64,000 bases of DNA from Fennellomyces sp. T-0311 (lineage: Eukaryota > Mucoromycota > Mucoromycetes > Mucorales > Lichtheimiaceae), in assembly GCA_025266875.1 (NCBI GenBank), contig JALLLT010000030.1:1-64000 (forward strand). The letters run 5' to 3'. Shown here in pieces: positions 10,706 to 22,680 of the stretch (positions are counted from its first letter, which is position 1; each line of letters begins with the position of its first letter). Made by a program: the position numbers and the translations under genes. The notes below the pieces were generated by a model. It was given only the letters and a program-made list of their open reading frames with translations, did no database searches and was not told where the DNA came from.

Positions 10706-11616
10706 ATGGTCAAATCCAGCATTGTCGTTCCTTCTCAGTCTGCAGGATCTTCAGCGCGTAAACGATCTATAGATCAAGAGGACGGCGAACGCAATGGTGC
10801 AGGTGACACTGGTGGTTCTGAGGGACCAGGAGCACAAGAGGTTCAGTGACATTTTCAATGGGTATAGATTGGGCATGTTTAACGTATTTCCAAAGACCAA
10901 AAAACCGCGGCTTGAAATGAATGCAGACAATAAACGACGAGGGCAGCGAATGTTTGGCGTGCTGCTGGGCACTCTGAACAAGTTCAAAGACGATAGCAAG
11001 AACAAAAGCGAGGCAGTAAGCCACTCTTCAGTACAGTATGAGGCGGATCCGGATTGCTAACGGGACCGGCTGTTTCCTAGGAGAAAAAGCGAGAGGAGAT
11101 CGACTCAAAATTACACGAAAAGCTTGCGAACGAGAAAAAAGAACTGGCAGAAAAGATCCAGGCGGACAGAGAGCGCCGAGAACGGGAAACCTCAGTTTTG
11201 AGGAAGAGGGAGCAGCGGCTGATTGAGGAGAAGAGTGTATGTGATGGGAGCCGTAGTGCAACAGTGTGTATTCAATGTTTCGTTTGGAATAGGATGCAAC
11301 ATGTGTCCAGCAGAAAGAGCACCTGGCTAACTACATCAAAACCACCGCCAGCCCTCAGCTATACTACCGCCCGAAGAAACTCACAGACAGCCTTGCAAAG
11401 CTAATCGACGAGCAGACGGAGAGTGCGCGAACAGAACGCAAGGCGTACGAAGAACGCAAGGAGGAACGTATGAAGGAGGAGGAGGCCGAGGACAAAGCGG
11501 CGGCGGAAGCTGGTGAGAAGCGTCAGCCGGAAGACGAAGCAAGCGATCGAGAGCCTAGTCCACACCTCGAGTCTCCAGCGCCAGAAGACGCGGTAGTCGC
11601 GGACCGGGACGAGTAG
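10706..11616 (+). CDS. Pinin/SDK/MemA-domain protein
   Basis: A nuclear splicing-associated protein of the pinin family, which in animals works with the exon-junction complex. Four exons (10706-10840, 10896-11015, 11081-11236, 11311-11616; the last acceptor could be three bases later) give about 238 residues. The core reads RRGQRMFGVLLGTLNKF at about residues 60-76, then a long charged coiled-coil (EKKREEIDSKLHEKLANEKK onward). YIKTTASPQLYYRPKKL is the characteristic pinin end of domain. The C-terminus is acidic and Glu/Ala-rich (KEERMKEEEAEDKAAAE). The first donor is GTTCAG, weak, but the phase and domain continuity support it. It is much shorter than animal pinin, as expected for fungal members. 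AATAAA-like sequence follows the stop at 11639. Confidence 0.87.
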
Positions 11617-11883
11617 ATGAGGAAGGGGGATTTATGTAAAATAAATATAAAACGGATCATCAGCTTCTTTTACTGAGAAAATGTGAATTTACAAAAGAGA
11701 AGAAAGAGAGGCGATTGGATGCATCGACCAAAAGAAAGAACAAACGAAAAGAAGGGGACCGCCCCCAAGGAAATTACTTTTTCTTTACTTATACAAGCCG
11801 TTGACGACATGCATTCTTGTAGATGAATGTTGCATTGCGAATGTGGTTGAGTTGCTCTTGTGTGTGTGGGTATACGTAAAAAG

Positions 11884-14800
11884 TTACTGGTCATCTCCAC
11901 TTGACTTGTCGCTCCCGTCCAGCGCCGCCAGCTCATCCAGCAGCTTCTTGTGGCCCGCGCCCTGGGAGCTATTAAGCAGCGGGCGCACCTGGTTGCTCAA
12001 GTGGTCTCGCTCTGTAGCCGAGATGAATGAACTGGACAGGATCTTTTGGATCAGAGACACTCCACGCACTTGATCGCCCAGGATCTCTTCCAGCGTCTTC
12101 TCGTTTGTCAGACCGAGCAATATCGCCTCTCGTGCTTTGACGTCGTGGCTTTGGTTGAACAGCTTGAGGATCATTTGAGAACCGAGCTTGTGTGTAGCGA
12201 TCTGCGCTAGTTGTGGAATTAGACGGTTGGCGAGGATGCTGTAGCGGTTGTCGACGTTGGACGAATCAATTAACCACGAGAGCAGGAGGGCGCCGTTGGC
12301 GTTCATGGCAAGTGATACAGCATTCTGGGTCAGCGCAGCTGCGACGAATTTCTAAAGAGCGCCAAAAAAAGGGTTAGTGCTGATGCAATAGGGTGGTTTG
12401 GCAGCGCTCGGTGTACCTGTTGCTTCATGGTGACGTGTTGGTTTTCTAGCGTGCCCCGCATGGCCCGAGCACCAAATCGTCCTTGTGCCACATTGAGCAG
12501 CTTCTCCACCATTGCGTCAAAAATGAATTGGTTGCTTCCGTCGCCAAGTCGCAGACAGCACTGCACGGCGTAGTTGCCAAACTGATCAAGCAGGAGCGGC
12601 GGTACGTAAGGTTTGAGGTGTGTGCAAACAAGGCGGATCTAAACAGCGATCAACACTCTGTTTTGTAAACAGTAAGCGAAACAATTTTACCTGTTCGGGC
12701 GACTTGATTGTGTCGATGATTTTCTGAGCCGCCCATGTGCCGTTCTTGTGTATGCCAATGGCTGCGAGATGGGGGGCAATGTGCTCCAGCATTGCCGTTT
12801 TGGTCTCCTCCGTGCACTTTTCAAACAGCCGCTGCACAACCGTGTTTCCAATATAATCTGTCGCACACAAGTACATGAGCTCGTCATATGAAGATGTCCA
12901 TTATGCCAAAAATAATACGTACCGCTGCTCAACTCAGCAATCTCGTCCATACAGTCATATGCAATTGCTTCGACCTCTTTTCCTCCGCGTGTCGCGTTGT
13001 CCAGTTTCTTTCGAATCTCGCGCAGCCGGCTTGCGTCGAATTTGCGGTTGACTCCCAGTTCAGGCACTGGCGGTATAGAGTCAAAGTAATTGGATGGTGC
13101 CTCGAGTGCTGTGGAGATATGTACGTCAGCTTTACTCCTTTTTGCGCTCTCCGTATTCCGTGTTACCTTTCACGAGGCTCAGGGATTGTTCATCAGCGCC
13201 AAATTGCTTCATAATATCCCACAGATCATACAGCCATGACTCCCCATCATTCACCGTCGCACGGTCATTACTGGCCTGTAATTTAGTACCACCACCGCTG
13301 GCTGCAACACCGTCGGCTGAATTGGTCTTGGCAGGTGGGACTTTGGCGAATCCAACCCGAACTGCGGTAAAACCTTGTACGCCAATCTCGTTCTGCAGCA
13401 ATGCCTCACGGGCCTTGGAGGCGCTCTCCACAAGCTCAAAATTGACAAAACCACAGTTCTTGTGCGAGAGAACACGCACAGACTCAATTTTGCCAAACGC
13501 CGAAAATATTTGCGACAGAGTTGACGGCGCTGTTCCTGGTGGGATATTGCCAAGCCCTAAAAAGGCAATCACACAAATTAATAACCCTGTCGCCTCATCT
13601 CCTATTGACCTTACAAAGAGCACGTGTAGGCTGAAGCGCTGTGGTATCTGGCACAGCCGCATCGGCCCGTCCAAACCCAATGCGTACGATACAGTTGCCG
13701 ACTCGGCCTCCCATTCGCCCGAGAACTTCTTCTTTGGCCCGCACTGCATCCTCCACGTGGAAAAAGTTCACAAATGCACATTCCTTTTCCAGGAGTAACC
13801 TCACACTTTCGATATGCCCGAATGTTGAGAAAAGCTGTGTCAAGTTATCCACACTGACCGTGGCATCGATATTACCAATCCAAAGTGATCGTGTTGCTGC
13901 TTGAGTGGGTGAGCTAGTGGATGGTGTCATCTGCGCCTGATGTGTACGGAAAGTCGGTGTTGACTGACTGAAATGCAGGTATGGCTAAAAATGGCGCAAC
14001 GTTTTAGCGCGAACTTCTTTTTCCAATGCATTAAATAATCAAAATACCTCTGCAGGCCCATTGTTGCTAACAAACGCAGTCGTATCCTGGTGGTCGCTGG
14101 CCGTTGCCAACGTGTCCCCGTACGTCTGTTTCTGCAGCATGTTGGCAAGTAGCTCAGAGTCTCCAAGCGACAATCCGTTATCCGTTTGTGGCGTCTTCAA
14201 GCTATCTCCATACGGGAAATCGTGTCCTTCGTCAGCTAGCGTCTCTAAAGGTGCCCGCTGCATTTGCCACAATGATGATGGAATGGGAGGGTTAGCAGGT
14301 CGGCCGTAATCCATACGGCCCATGCTGGATGCCCTTGGTCTATTTTGCTGCACTGTGAGATTTTCCAACGGGTTGGCAAACGTGCGAGATATCGTGCTGG
14401 CGCGGGTTCTGGTGGGAACATGCATCGATGGAGAGGATGTCACTGTAGTAGGCGGATCCTGGTATCTTGCAGCTGCATTAACGGAATATGAGCGACTTCG
14501 ATTCCCTGACAATAACGATCGTTGTGCCGGTATATGAAGTTCGCCTGCTGCCGAAGATTGTTGCTGCATCTGTTCCTGGCGGTATAACCCGTTGGTCGAA
14601 CCAGGTGTATTGCCACCATCCCCCATTGTTCTGTCATCCTCCAAACCTAGCGACCGGAGTGTCCGTGCAATGCTGAAATCGCTGTCGCCACGCAGCAGTT
14701 GCTCTGTCGACGGCGACGGTAGCGACGAATGGATCTGTTGCGACTGCTGCTGCTGCTGTTGTTGGCTCGTATTACTGTCTCTATCCATTGATGCCCACGA

Positions 14801-15341
14801 TGAGCCAAAAATCGAGCTGTCGAAAGAAAGTTGCATAGGTGGCGGTACGGGCAGATTCAAAGAACCGGAGCGATGTCGTGTATCAACCGCTGCCACAGCG
14901 GCTGCAGCAGCTGCTGATGGCCGTAGAAGCGGAGATCGGTGGGATAACTCTTCGGGCATGTGTATTAGCGACGGCATAGTTCCTGCACGCGCACGTCGCA
15001 TAGGTAGGGGAGGACGACTGCTATCCATGGAAGAAGTTGTTGGGACATCGGCATGATGGTAAGTGGCTGTTGGTGCAGTTGTCGCCTTGGTGTGAGCGCC
15101 TCGCAAGAAGCTAAGCGAGCTAGGAAGTGCTGGGTCTAGAACCTGGTCTATGTAGCTCATGCCGGGTTGCGACAGGGCGACGCTTGCCTCAGTTTCTTCT
15201 AGCACTACGTCCAAATCCCTATAGAAATCAACATTGATGTTCAGGGTAGCGATTTAGATGGCGTGTGCCTGGCGGGAATTGGATGATAAACGCTTGCCTT
15301 GATGTGGCGTATGGTTGGCGCATAGAATTAGATTCCTTCAT
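11884..15341 (-). CDS. RRM + Pumilio-repeat RNA-binding protein (Jsn1/Puf1-like)
   Basis: A post-transcriptional regulator binding mRNA 3' regions. Eight exons (15341-15298, 15218-14048, 13963-13615, 13556-13167, 13108-12923, 12857-12691, 12638-12417, 12351-11884) total 2,997 nt, or 998 residues. The N-terminal 400 residues are Ser/Pro/Gln-rich with an Ala run and a Gln7 tract. RRM1 begins SLWIGNIDATV (about residue 425) with CAFVNF as RNP1. RRM2 begins LWLGNIPPGTA with CGFVNF. Puf repeats follow from about residue 665 (SSDYIGNTVVQRLFEKC, IHKNGTWAAQKIID, LDQFGNYAVQCCLRL, GRFGARAMRGTLE). The two-RRM plus Puf layout is that of yeast Jsn1/Puf2, which localise to the cell cortex or mitochondria. 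The first intron is GC-AG (15219-15297, AG/GCAAGC), and the exon sum stays in frame only with it. An alternative without that exon would start at an internal Met. Confidence 0.9.
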
Positions 15342-15873
15342 CAGTATGCGTGTGTAGCGTCTACAAAAAGCGATGCAAAAACGGTATGTGTGGTCCCCGT
15401 CGTGTATATGAAGACGAAGTGAAAGTTAAAAAAAGGAAAAGAAGCCGTAATATAGGGGAGGGTTAAGTAAAAGGGAGGGGGAGTGAAAAGGGGACGCCAG
15501 AAGAGTGAGACCCCTTGCGGACGATCAATCCTCATCAGGTGACACGACCTCTACCAAAAATTATATATATGAATAGGTATGCACATGCTCCTCAGTTTGA
15601 CCCCGCGAAGCGATAATATAATGTAGAAGTGTTTATTTAGGTTTATATATAAATGCAGCCGCGACAGCGTGTTTCCATCATCTCAGGGACAGACTCGGGT
15701 CAATTAAATTACTTGTAATAAGTGTCAAAGGTTCTCGGAGCCAAGGGAAGCCCTTGCTCATATGGCTTGGCTCCATCTGCTCACAAATAATTACTTTTTT
15801 TTCGTGTTGCCAGAGAAATTACCATTGTCACGGAAACATCTGATGCAGAACAACAAAAGAACGTTCCATGCAA

Positions 15874-15904
<31 letters not shown>

Positions 15905-15922
15905 TCTTTTTATTACGCCTCT
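15342..15922. other. Intergenic with (TA)n microsatellite
   Basis: Upstream region of the RRM-Puf gene and downstream of the dehydrogenase. It contains a purine-rich stretch (15425-15490 on plus) and a TA dinucleotide tract at 15876-15904. No coding potential was seen. Confidence 0.6.
15876..15904. repeat. (TA)n microsatellite
   Basis: About 14 uninterrupted AT units 19 bp beyond the stop codon of the 3-hydroxyacyl-CoA dehydrogenase gene, in its presumed 3' UTR. Confidence 0.95.
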
Positions 15923-17236
15923 CTATTTGCTGTACGAGTAGAAGCCACGACCGGACTTCTTGCCGTACCATCCAGCATCGACGTACTTTTGCAGCAGAAC
16001 ACTTGGGCGGTACTTGGAGTCACCGGTGTTGTCGTGAAGGACCTTCTGGATGGCCAAGCAGGTGTCAAGGCCAATAAAGTCGGCCAGAGTCAAGGGACCC
16101 ATTGGCATGTTTGTGCCCAGCTTCATGGTAGTGTCAATATCTGCTGCGCTGGCAACACCCTACAGATAATAATATGCTCGTGTGAATTGCCGATTATCCC
16201 CTCCTTATGTTTTTTAGGCTCCTACTTACACTTTCCAGGAGCATCACAGCTTCGTTAATGTAGGGCATCAAAAGGCGGTTGGCAACAAAGCCAGGGATAT
16301 CTTGAGCGACGGTGGTGGTCTTGCCCATGGACTTGGCAAGGGCGAGTGTGTCCTGGAGGACGTCATCGTGGGTAGCAAGACCGGGAATCACTTCAACCAG
16401 CTTCATGACCGGCACAGGGTTCATGAAATGCATGCCAATAACCTGCAACCCAAATATCCACAATTAACATCCCCTTGCCGAAATTGGACAACCACAAATT
16501 CGCTTAAACTTTATGTGTGTCACCGATCATCCCTTTCCTACCTTTTCGGCCTTCTTAGTGGCAGCTGCGATCTTGGTGATGCTAATGCTGCTGGTATTGG
16601 TGGCGAGAATGGCATCGGGTTTGCAGATGGCGTCCAAGTCGCGGAAAATGGCACTCTTGATGTTGAGGTTCTCAGAAGCGGCCTCGATAACAATGTCTAC
16701 ATCCGACAGGTTCGAGAGCGAGTTGGTGGCAGACACAAGCTCCCGAGTGCCCTTTGCATGTTCGGCAGTAATCTTTTCCTTTGCCACATCCTTTTCAAGG
16801 AGGCGGTCTATTTATTTTCCAAGCCATTAGCCGTTTGTCGTCCCTTTCCATTACTGCGCTACGCCTACCCATGAACTTCAGACCCTTATCTGTCTGCTCC
16901 TTGTTGATATCCATCAGAACGACGGGCAAGCGAGAGACATTAGCAGCAACATATGCAATGCCGAGACCCATTTGGCCCGAGCCAATGACACCAACGCGTT
17001 TGATGTGATCAATGTTACGCTATTTTTACATCCATACGAATTGGTCCACTGCATGGCAACACGCCCTCCCTCCCCCCTGTCACTTACGTCTGCTGCCGGT
17101 GCCGTCAAGAAACGCTTCTGTGCCTGTGGTTAACTGTGTCAATATCGGTTGCTTCTGTTTCATTGCTTCAGAAAACCCTTACTTGGGTGGCATTGTGCGA
17201 CAAGCGTGCGTTCGATCGGATGGCAAGGCGAAACAT
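15923..17236 (-). CDS. Mitochondrial 3-hydroxyacyl-CoA (3-hydroxybutyryl-CoA) dehydrogenase
   Basis: Oxidises L-3-hydroxyacyl-CoA to 3-ketoacyl-CoA with NAD+, the third step of fatty-acid beta-oxidation for short and medium chains. Six exons (17236-17183, 17123-17088, 17019-16869, 16807-16542, 16442-16230, 16159-15923) total 957 nt, or 318 residues, the usual size. The N-terminus [18 protein letters not shown] is Arg/Ser-rich without acids, a likely mitochondrial presequence. The Rossmann signature is [13 protein letters not shown] at about residue 35. NTSSISIT and [18 protein letters not shown] (the latter with the catalytic His and partner Glu) and [15 protein letters not shown] follow. The C-terminal helical domain ends [16 protein letters not shown]. 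All introns are GT-AG. The family is certain; substrate chain length is not visible in the sequence. Confidence 0.95.
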
Positions 17237-18597
17237 TAGTGCTTACTTAAGTAAAGAAGTTCAAAAAAGTGACAAGGGCCAGGTACCAATGGCCGTGGGA
17301 GAATGAAAACCTTATTTGTAACTGCTCTTCGGAGCAGCTTGTGATTCACTCGCGTAATCCGCATTTCTTCGCAGCGAGCTCCGGCTTCTACCTACTAGTC
17401 TCATCGAAAGTCACGATATGTTATATTTTGCGACGAAGTGTGGTAATACGGTATTCAATATCCAAAGTAATTCATAATGCTCTCCATTCATCTTTACATA
17501 ATATTGTGCGGAAAATGACACCTGTTGCCATGCTGAAAAATGCCAAAGGATGCTACTTGGCTATTTTTATACTATCCGACCTACTCGATAGAAAGCCTTC
17601 TGAAACGCGGAATCAAGATTATCACATGGATGTGTTTGCAAGTGCAGGAAGTACCTACTAAGTCGCCCGTGCCTGATATTGATATGATGGCTGTAGAGCT
17701 CTTTCGCAAATTGGTCTTCCCAAGATCGAAGTATTCTCGAATAGTAAATATGAATAACTTATTAAATATTCAAGGTAGCATTTTTATCATTCCAGCAGTG
17801 ATTTTGATTAAGAAGGCCGGGTTGAGTCATGTTATTTACATCTTCAAGCTTTCTGTTATGCCTTTTGCCTTGGTGTAGCCAAATATTTATGCAAGTAACC
17901 CTGTCTCCTTAGTTGAGTATACAATGACATGACTTCATACACACTAGAGGAGCTGATCTTAATTCAGGAGATATCCCTAAAGGCTATAGCACTTTTCTGC
18001 TAAAGCACAGTTTCAATAGTTGTCAAACAAACGGCCGTATTACTACACATTTTGCCGATAATCTTCCGGTGCGCGCCACGTACGCGATCTAATGAAGAAA
18101 CAGCAATATCACCAATCCGGGTCAGGGAATATAACTTTATAACTAGTATCGGCTCTCCATACTTACATATGGCTCATAGCAACCAAATGGATGGGATCTG
18201 CTGTGCGTGCAGTCACCCTACTTCGTAATAGAAGCCATACCATTCTACATGTGGAATTATTAATCACAACATTATAAGGTTTATCTTTTTTCGGCGTAGC
18301 CTCGTCATTCACTTCAATATTTTTAGTCCAGAACCAAGTTCAATCAACTTTCCACGGTACAAGTGTATACAGCGTTACAAAAAGTTAAAAATAGCACCTC
18401 AATTACCGGTGGAAAAGAGCGTGATGTCTACAATAATTTAGATCGTAAAGTGACAATAAATTTCTGATTCAGGAGTACTGAGGGTCTAGGTACGCCTCAG
18501 GGGGGAGGAAGAAAAGAATGAAACTGAGGGATTATGTTAATATATATAAGAAGATCAGATGTTCGCGTGGTTTTGACATTACATCAAGTTTTCTACA
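17237..18597. other. Intergenic, no gene seen
   Basis: About 1.36 kb of mixed, mostly AT-rich sequence. Open frames such as 17269-17661 lack recognisable domains, codon regularity or splice support. A TATA-like TATATATAAG at 18541-18550 belongs to the next gene. Confidence 0.5.
18541..18550 (+). promoter_or_regulatory. TATA-like element of the secreted-protein gene
   Basis: TATATATAAG lies 48 bp before the ATG of the Cys-rich secreted protein. That would leave a very short 5' UTR. Sequence resemblance only. Confidence 0.45.
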
Positions 18598-18966
18598 ATG
18601 AAATCCACACTACTATTTGGTACAATCCTTTTTGGATGCTGCATGTACTGCATGCAAGAAGCAGCTGCTGCCCCACATCGTGTCCAAGGACTATTGCTAG
18701 GTCGTGGAGATCAGCCTGTTACTAAATCGATACACAGCAATGACTGCGAATGCATGGATAGCCCAAAAGCCACAGCACAATGTTGTCTTGACAGCAAAGG
18801 CGGCACAAGTAACCCGGAGAATGGAAAATGCAGCTTCCCTAACAAAGATGAGACCTGGAACAACTTTACCTTATGCTGTGTCAAGAATAAGTCGTCAAGT
18901 TCATGTCAAAGCAATGACGTACAGCACATACAATACGATATACATGGTCATGTAATAAGTAGCTAG
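18598..18966 (+). CDS. Small secreted cysteine-rich protein
   Basis: An intronless 122-residue protein. An N-terminal signal peptide (LLFGTILFGCCMYCMQEAAA) has a likely cleavage after the Ala run, near residue 25. The mature chain has eight cysteines in the order C-x1-C-x9-CC-x14-C-x14-CC-x8-C, consistent with four disulfides, plus one N-glycosylation sequon (NFT). No membrane anchor or GPI signal follows. The cysteine order is not that of hydrophobins (C-CC-C-C-CC-C), which Mucoromycota are not known to have. Function unknown. Secreted Cys-rich proteins of this size in fungi are often surface-active, antimicrobial or host-interacting, but nothing here decides between these. A TATA-like element sits 48 bp upstream. 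Confidence 0.8.
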   Translation: MKSTLLFGTILFGCCMYCMQEAAAAPHRVQGLLLGRGDQPVTKSIHSNDCECMDSPKATAQCCLDSKGGTSNPENGKCSFPNKDETWNNFTLCCVKNKSSSSCQSNDVQHIQYDIHGHVISS

Positions 18967-19587
18967 AGAGAGTAAATAAATTGATCCAGACTTTTTTCAT
19001 GTATTTGTGGTGACCCGGGTTCATATTACGTGCTCCGCTTGAAGTTTACGCGTTCGACCCGCAGCAATCTGAATCTCCGAGGCTCGAAAAAAAAACTATA
19101 AAAAGGCCATGAAAGTGAACGCGAACAACTCATACTTACCTGAGCCGTGTATCTGGTGATCAAGGATGCTGGATACACAGAAGGGACGGCAATCATTGCA
19201 CTTCCGAGGGCTGACCCATCTGCGAACACTCTTCGGGGTGTCTCGAGGCTACAATTTTTGCTTTGGGGAGCTGGTTGGTTCGCTGACTGGTCTCCCCGTA
19301 CTCTTCAATTCAAAGAAAATGAAAATACTCGGTGGCTAAAAGATTAACCCGCTTCTCCTGTATGAGTGTACACATGATCGTGTTACTGGCCAATGAACAG
19401 TTGTCCGACTCATTATATTTGTTGTACTAGCGATCAATCTGTCTACTTTTGAGTTTGCCCTTGAACGCAAGCACTTTATACATTAGCTCTATTATTGTCG
19501 CCAACCTGTGGTATTTAAGTAATATTTGCCACAGACAACATGGGAGTCTTTTGTACAAAAGTAGGCTAAGTTAATGCTTGCGGTTTG
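18967..19587. other. Intergenic between secreted protein and sugar transporter
   Basis: 620 bp between two convergent genes. No recognisable coding features. Confidence 0.5.
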
Positions 19588-22003
19588 TTAAGCACGCTCT
19601 TGATGTGTCACAACGGCTTCCTTGTTTACTTCTCCTCGTTCAGCAGCTTCGTGGTCACTGCTACTATGGGTACTTCCTGCTTCCTTCTCCTTCGTATTAA
19701 GGTTGGTTTGTGTAGCCTCCTTATTTTTCAAAACAATAACTGGGCCCGTAAAGATCTGCATTATGACATCCATCAGTATTGATATTCAAAAGGTGTTCCA
19801 TTTGTTATTTTACCGGCTCCATATCTTCCAAAGATCGTCCACGTGTTTCTGGAATAAATAGCCAGGTGAATACGGTCATCGCAAACACTGTACTACCAAA
19901 GAAGAAGTAGGTCCCGTATGTCAAGTTTGTTATCATTAGGGGCGTCACTTTGGCAATAACGGTATTCATAGCCTAATGAAATTAGTAATAAGTATGTCTG
20001 GTTGTGGTTTTTGTTATAGCCTTTTACCCAGAAAATGGCTGTGTGAACGCAACGCTGGTGTGAGTAATTTGATATAATGCGCAGATATTTAATGATTACT
20101 TACCGATAGTAATAGACATGCAAATGGCACGAATACGAGTTGGGTATATTTCAGCACAAATGACAAACACCAAGGGGCCTAAGGAATTTGTTATTAGCTT
20201 TCCCGTTGAACTTTTTAACGCTGTTCTATCTTGCCCCATGAGATTTCGTATCTGGTGATGTAATATGGCGTAAGGCAATGTTGCAGAATCTCTTGAATAG
20301 TACCCTCTTACCCAACTGCAAAGATGAAAAGCATAACCATGGCGATGTAACCCTTGGCGCCTACAGGTGGCTCAACACCAGGAGGCAGAGCATCTTGCTC
20401 AATTTCAATGTGCTTGAGAAGTCCACCCAATATATAGAAGGAAACAAACATAATGATCGATCCAGTAATGAGGGAGTTTCTTCGGCCAAAGAACTTGTGA
20501 TCCACCATAAAGAAAAATACAAATACAAAAACAACCTTGACAACACCTAACCATGAAATAAATATATTGCCAGCAAGTATAAAATAGTTTTTGCATACCA
20601 TAAATTCCAGTTGCGAGAATATCCACAGTCTCACCAGTGATACCGATCTGTCGAAACATTTCTGGAGCGTAGTAGTTCTGCAGATAAGGTCACGCATTAG
20701 ATCGCTTACAGCACACTCCCCTCCCCCTCCTCTGGGTTTGAAAAAGCCACAGATACTTACGATTGCATTTGTGCCTGTCCATTGCTGACAGACACCCACC
20801 ATAACGCCAATAATAAGGCGCCGAATGTTTGAGCGCTGGAACAACTCTGCCCATTTGCTTGACTTGCTTGCCCGTTCTTCCTCAATGGAACTAATGATCG
20901 CCGTTACTTCGTCGACGATCAATTTATCATTTTCAGGTAGTACACGTAAGCGGCTCAGTGTAGTTGTCAGCTGATCAACGCGATCCCTATAAGATGCATC
21001 ACTCAGTAAATTCTTTCTTATGCCTGTTTAAGAAGCTTTGTGAATTACCTGCTTGCGAGCCAGCGCAGCGATTCTGGGAGGAATCCCATACCAAGAAGTA
21101 AAATACCGCCGGGAACAATTTGTAATCCAAGTGGAGTCATCCATTGCTTATCGCTTACAGGCATGTGTTTTAGACAAGCATAGTCAACCCTAGTACAGAA
21201 AACAAGTGTTATCGGCGTTCAGTAACACATGATATGAAGCATGTCAATACATATTAGGTAATTTCTTGGAACTTACCAATACGAGACCATGATACCGAGT
21301 ACAACCATGAATTGATAGAGGTTAGCCATTCTTCCGCGCCTAGTTTCCAGCGAAAAGGTATTAGTTCTGATGATTATTTGACGCCACATATAAAGGGTAT
21401 TACCATTCTTTAGGAGCAATTTCCGCAATATACACAGGAACAATGTTACTACAACCACCCACACCCACTATCAAAAGTTGCGTGAATGAACATTTTTCTG
21501 TCTAGACGTTCAACAAGCTTTATAACCACGCACTACCACCGACAAACCGACCGGCCATCATGGCACCAACGTTTGGTGCAACCACCTGAACAATACTTCC
21601 GATAATGAATACAACGGCAGCCAACATTATACCGGCCTTGCGGCCAAACGGATCTTTTGGTGAACATCAAATCAATATTCTATGTATAGGACTTTCTCAC
21701 AACTTATACTCACCAGCAAAAAGATTAATTAGTAGACCACCGATACAGCATCCTGCTTGTAGCATCGAGACGATGTTGCCTTTCACTTGTGCTTGGTAGT
21801 TAGCATCGCCTTCCATTCCAAAATGTGGTGCAAAAGTAGGCATAACCAAGACACCTATGTTTTACGCAAAGTTCGGACGTTCGTTAATACTGGTACAGCT
21901 AGCATTATATTAAAGACGTACCACTGATGACACCGACATCATAACCCATGAGGAGACCGCCCATACAAGCAGTAGTAACAGTGAGTATTGTTAATGTCTT
22001 CAT
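19588..22003 (-). CDS. MFS sugar transporter
   Basis: A plasma-membrane major-facilitator permease of the sugar porter family (12 membrane helices expected), probably a hexose or related sugar:proton symporter. It is read as many short exons from MKTLTILTVTTACMGGLLMG, the first helix, ending YDVGVISG. Family motifs seen in order: DPFGRKAG (loop 2-3 signature), VAPNVGAMMAGRFVGG, CSNIVPVYIAEIAP, helix 7 region QQWTGTNAI, a second GRR-type loop (FGRRNSLITGSIIM), then PETRGRSLEDME after helix 12. The cytosolic tail is Glu/Lys-rich (EATQTNLNTKEKEAGS) and ends THQERA. The helix-5 ..QIYPTRIRA-like block (AEIYPTRIRAICMS) is also present. Introns near 21863-21920, 21653-21715 and others carry GTGAGT/GTACGT donors. 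I did not fix every exon edge. The substrate cannot be read from sequence. Confidence 0.88.
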
Positions 22004-22234
22004 ACTTAGCGACTATTCGGGTGAGTAAAGGAGAAGGAGGAAAGTGCCGTAAACTGGGATGATATATATAGTGAATATAGATACCACGTTAGACCAACAC
22101 TACTGTAATACACAAGATGGCAGCCTACACATTTTTCATATGTCTACAGTCGTGGAAATAGTATGACTGCATGGTACCACAGCGTTTCTGATCCAAGGAT
22201 TTCTGATCTTCGGGTTGAACGGCATACCTGTCAG

Positions 22235-22680
22235 GTGGTTTATCTTTGTACGAGTTCCCACAAAAGTTCCAGCCGTGGGAGGCTATATCTGGAAAAGAAC
22301 TAAGATGGCGTTTCACAAAGCTTGATGAAAGACGGCGTGTGACCTTCGATTTCTGTTCTTAAGATGAAGCCTTTCTACTTACCTATATAATTTCCCTGCA
22401 CTGTTTTCTACATATGGATCTAAAATCTCGGAACGGCAGCAGAACGCCTTTAATCTCCGCAAATCGCTTCTGGTAGTGTTAAAGCGAAATGTTTTAGTTC
22501 TATACGTGAAGCTGGCTTTGATCTACTTCACTGTGTATGTCCACTCTCCCGGACATAGGGAAAGTGTGTAATGATAGATTTTTGGGAAGCGAAAGTCAAA
22601 TTCCAGGGTTTCGCAATGTGCTACTATATATCTATCTAAAGTAAAGCACACAATGACTTTTGCATATGCTAAAATAAGTC
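22235..22680 (+). repeat. Diverged direct repeat, copy 1
   Basis: Collinear with 23920-24360. Matching islands in the same order are TTCCCACA..GT.CA..CGTGGGAG, GTTTCACAAAGCTT, TAAT.TCCGCAAA, AATTCCAG.GT.TCG.AATGTG.TACTA and CTTTT..ATATGCTAAAATAA. Too diverged for exact boundaries, and no open frame is shared. Probably an old non-autonomous transposon or a solo long terminal repeat. Confidence 0.6.

Noticed and set aside
12858..12922. Broken Puf repeat near 12880 (first acceptor tried gave the wrong frame)
   Set aside because: Using the acceptor GCGACAG at 12858 joins GAT TAT ATT GGA, giving SSDYIGNT in frame.
18598..18966. Hydrophobin
   Set aside because: Eight cysteines with two CC pairs, but the order is C-C-CC-C-CC-C, not C-CC-C-C-CC-C, and the mature chain is polar.
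19005..19080. tRNA-like GTTCGAC near a GGTTCAT
   Set aside because: No cloverleaf arms could be paired around it.
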